This document shows, piece by piece, positions 13,736-13,979 of a stretch of DNA of 13,979 nt (position 1 is its first letter; every line of letters begins with the position of its first letter). The DNA is from DATMNI01 sp035570275 (GTDB lineage Bacteria > Acidobacteriota > Terriglobia > Bryobacterales > Bryobacteraceae): contig DATMNI010000053.1 in assembly GCA_035570275.1 (NCBI GenBank), positions 1 to 13,979 on the forward strand. The letters run 5' to 3'. A model generated the notes under the pieces. It searched no databases, was not told the DNA's origin, and saw only the letters and a program-made list of their open reading frames with translations. The position numbers were made by a program, and so were the translations under genes.

Positions 13736-13979
13736 GACCTTTAAAGGGTAGGTTGGGATTTGTTCTGAGCGCGAGGGTTTGAAAGTCAAAACGTGAGAGC
13801 GCTGAGGGAGCGGAGACACTGGTGGGCTGGCGCAGCGAAGAGACACGTGTGGATTGAGAGTTGGTAGAAAGTTCGTTGCGGGCGGCCGGGCTTTTGGGGT
13901 TGTCCCCTCGGACTTATCGCCGTGCGTGTCGGCCGCCCAATGGATTGGAGAGCACCTTCGATGATCTAGGGCCGCTGAA

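Larger units (their letters stand above)
13522..13979. other. Non-coding stretch at the right edge
   Basis: I see no gene with recognisable motifs. The longest frame (minus, 13547-13846) is Ser/Arg/Pro-rich and its sequence follows repeat-like DNA. The stretch contains a hairpin at 13576-13598 and a repeat-like segment at 13689-13735, listed separately. A gene could begin beyond the edge. Confidence 0.6.

Overview
This GC-rich window most resembles chromosomal DNA of an Acidobacteriota member, Solibacter-like. That placement is an inference from gene content: a carboxypeptidase-regulatory-like C-terminus of a type I know from Acidobacteria, a DUF1800/DUF1501 pair with Ig/IPT domains, and quinoprotein remnants. 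No rRNA or other phylogenetic marker is present to confirm it.

Left part (1-6008). The window opens inside a plus-strand gene whose last ~100 residues form a carboxypeptidase-regulatory-like beta-sandwich. Converging on it are two minus-strand genes 26 bp apart: a giant gene joining a complete type IA topoisomerase III (TopB) to a complete RecQ helicase (helicase core, zinc site, winged helix, HRDC), then an exported UshA-like 5'-nucleotidase. The topoisomerase-RecQ joint is built from GGCCGGT heptamers arranged in opposite orientations, so the linker DNA is itself a large inverted repeat.

Middle part (6009-8530). A minus-strand tRNA-Ser(UGA) borders an accessory patch. The patch holds two toxin-antitoxin pairs: mntA-hepT on the plus strand, and an RHH antitoxin with a MazF/PemK toxin on the minus strand, the latter with a clear promoter and operator palindrome. 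It also holds two 84% identical C-terminal stubs of PQQ quinoproteins flanking mntA-hepT, and a 3' tRNA fragment just after hepT. This looks like a site of repeated insertion and decay.

Right part (8533-13979). An exported metallo-beta-lactamase-fold hydrolase (minus) is followed by a strong intrinsic terminator that ends the next operon, DUF1800 then DUF1501 (both minus, exported; the DUF1501 protein has a Tat-type signal). The last ~545 bp carry no convincing gene, only a candidate promoter/operator and dispersed-repeat-like hairpins.

The best candidate for something unusual is the TopB-RecQ fusion. It joins in one chain two activities that act together in eukaryotic Sgs1/BLM-Top3, and its order is opposite to reverse gyrase (helicase first, topoisomerase second).
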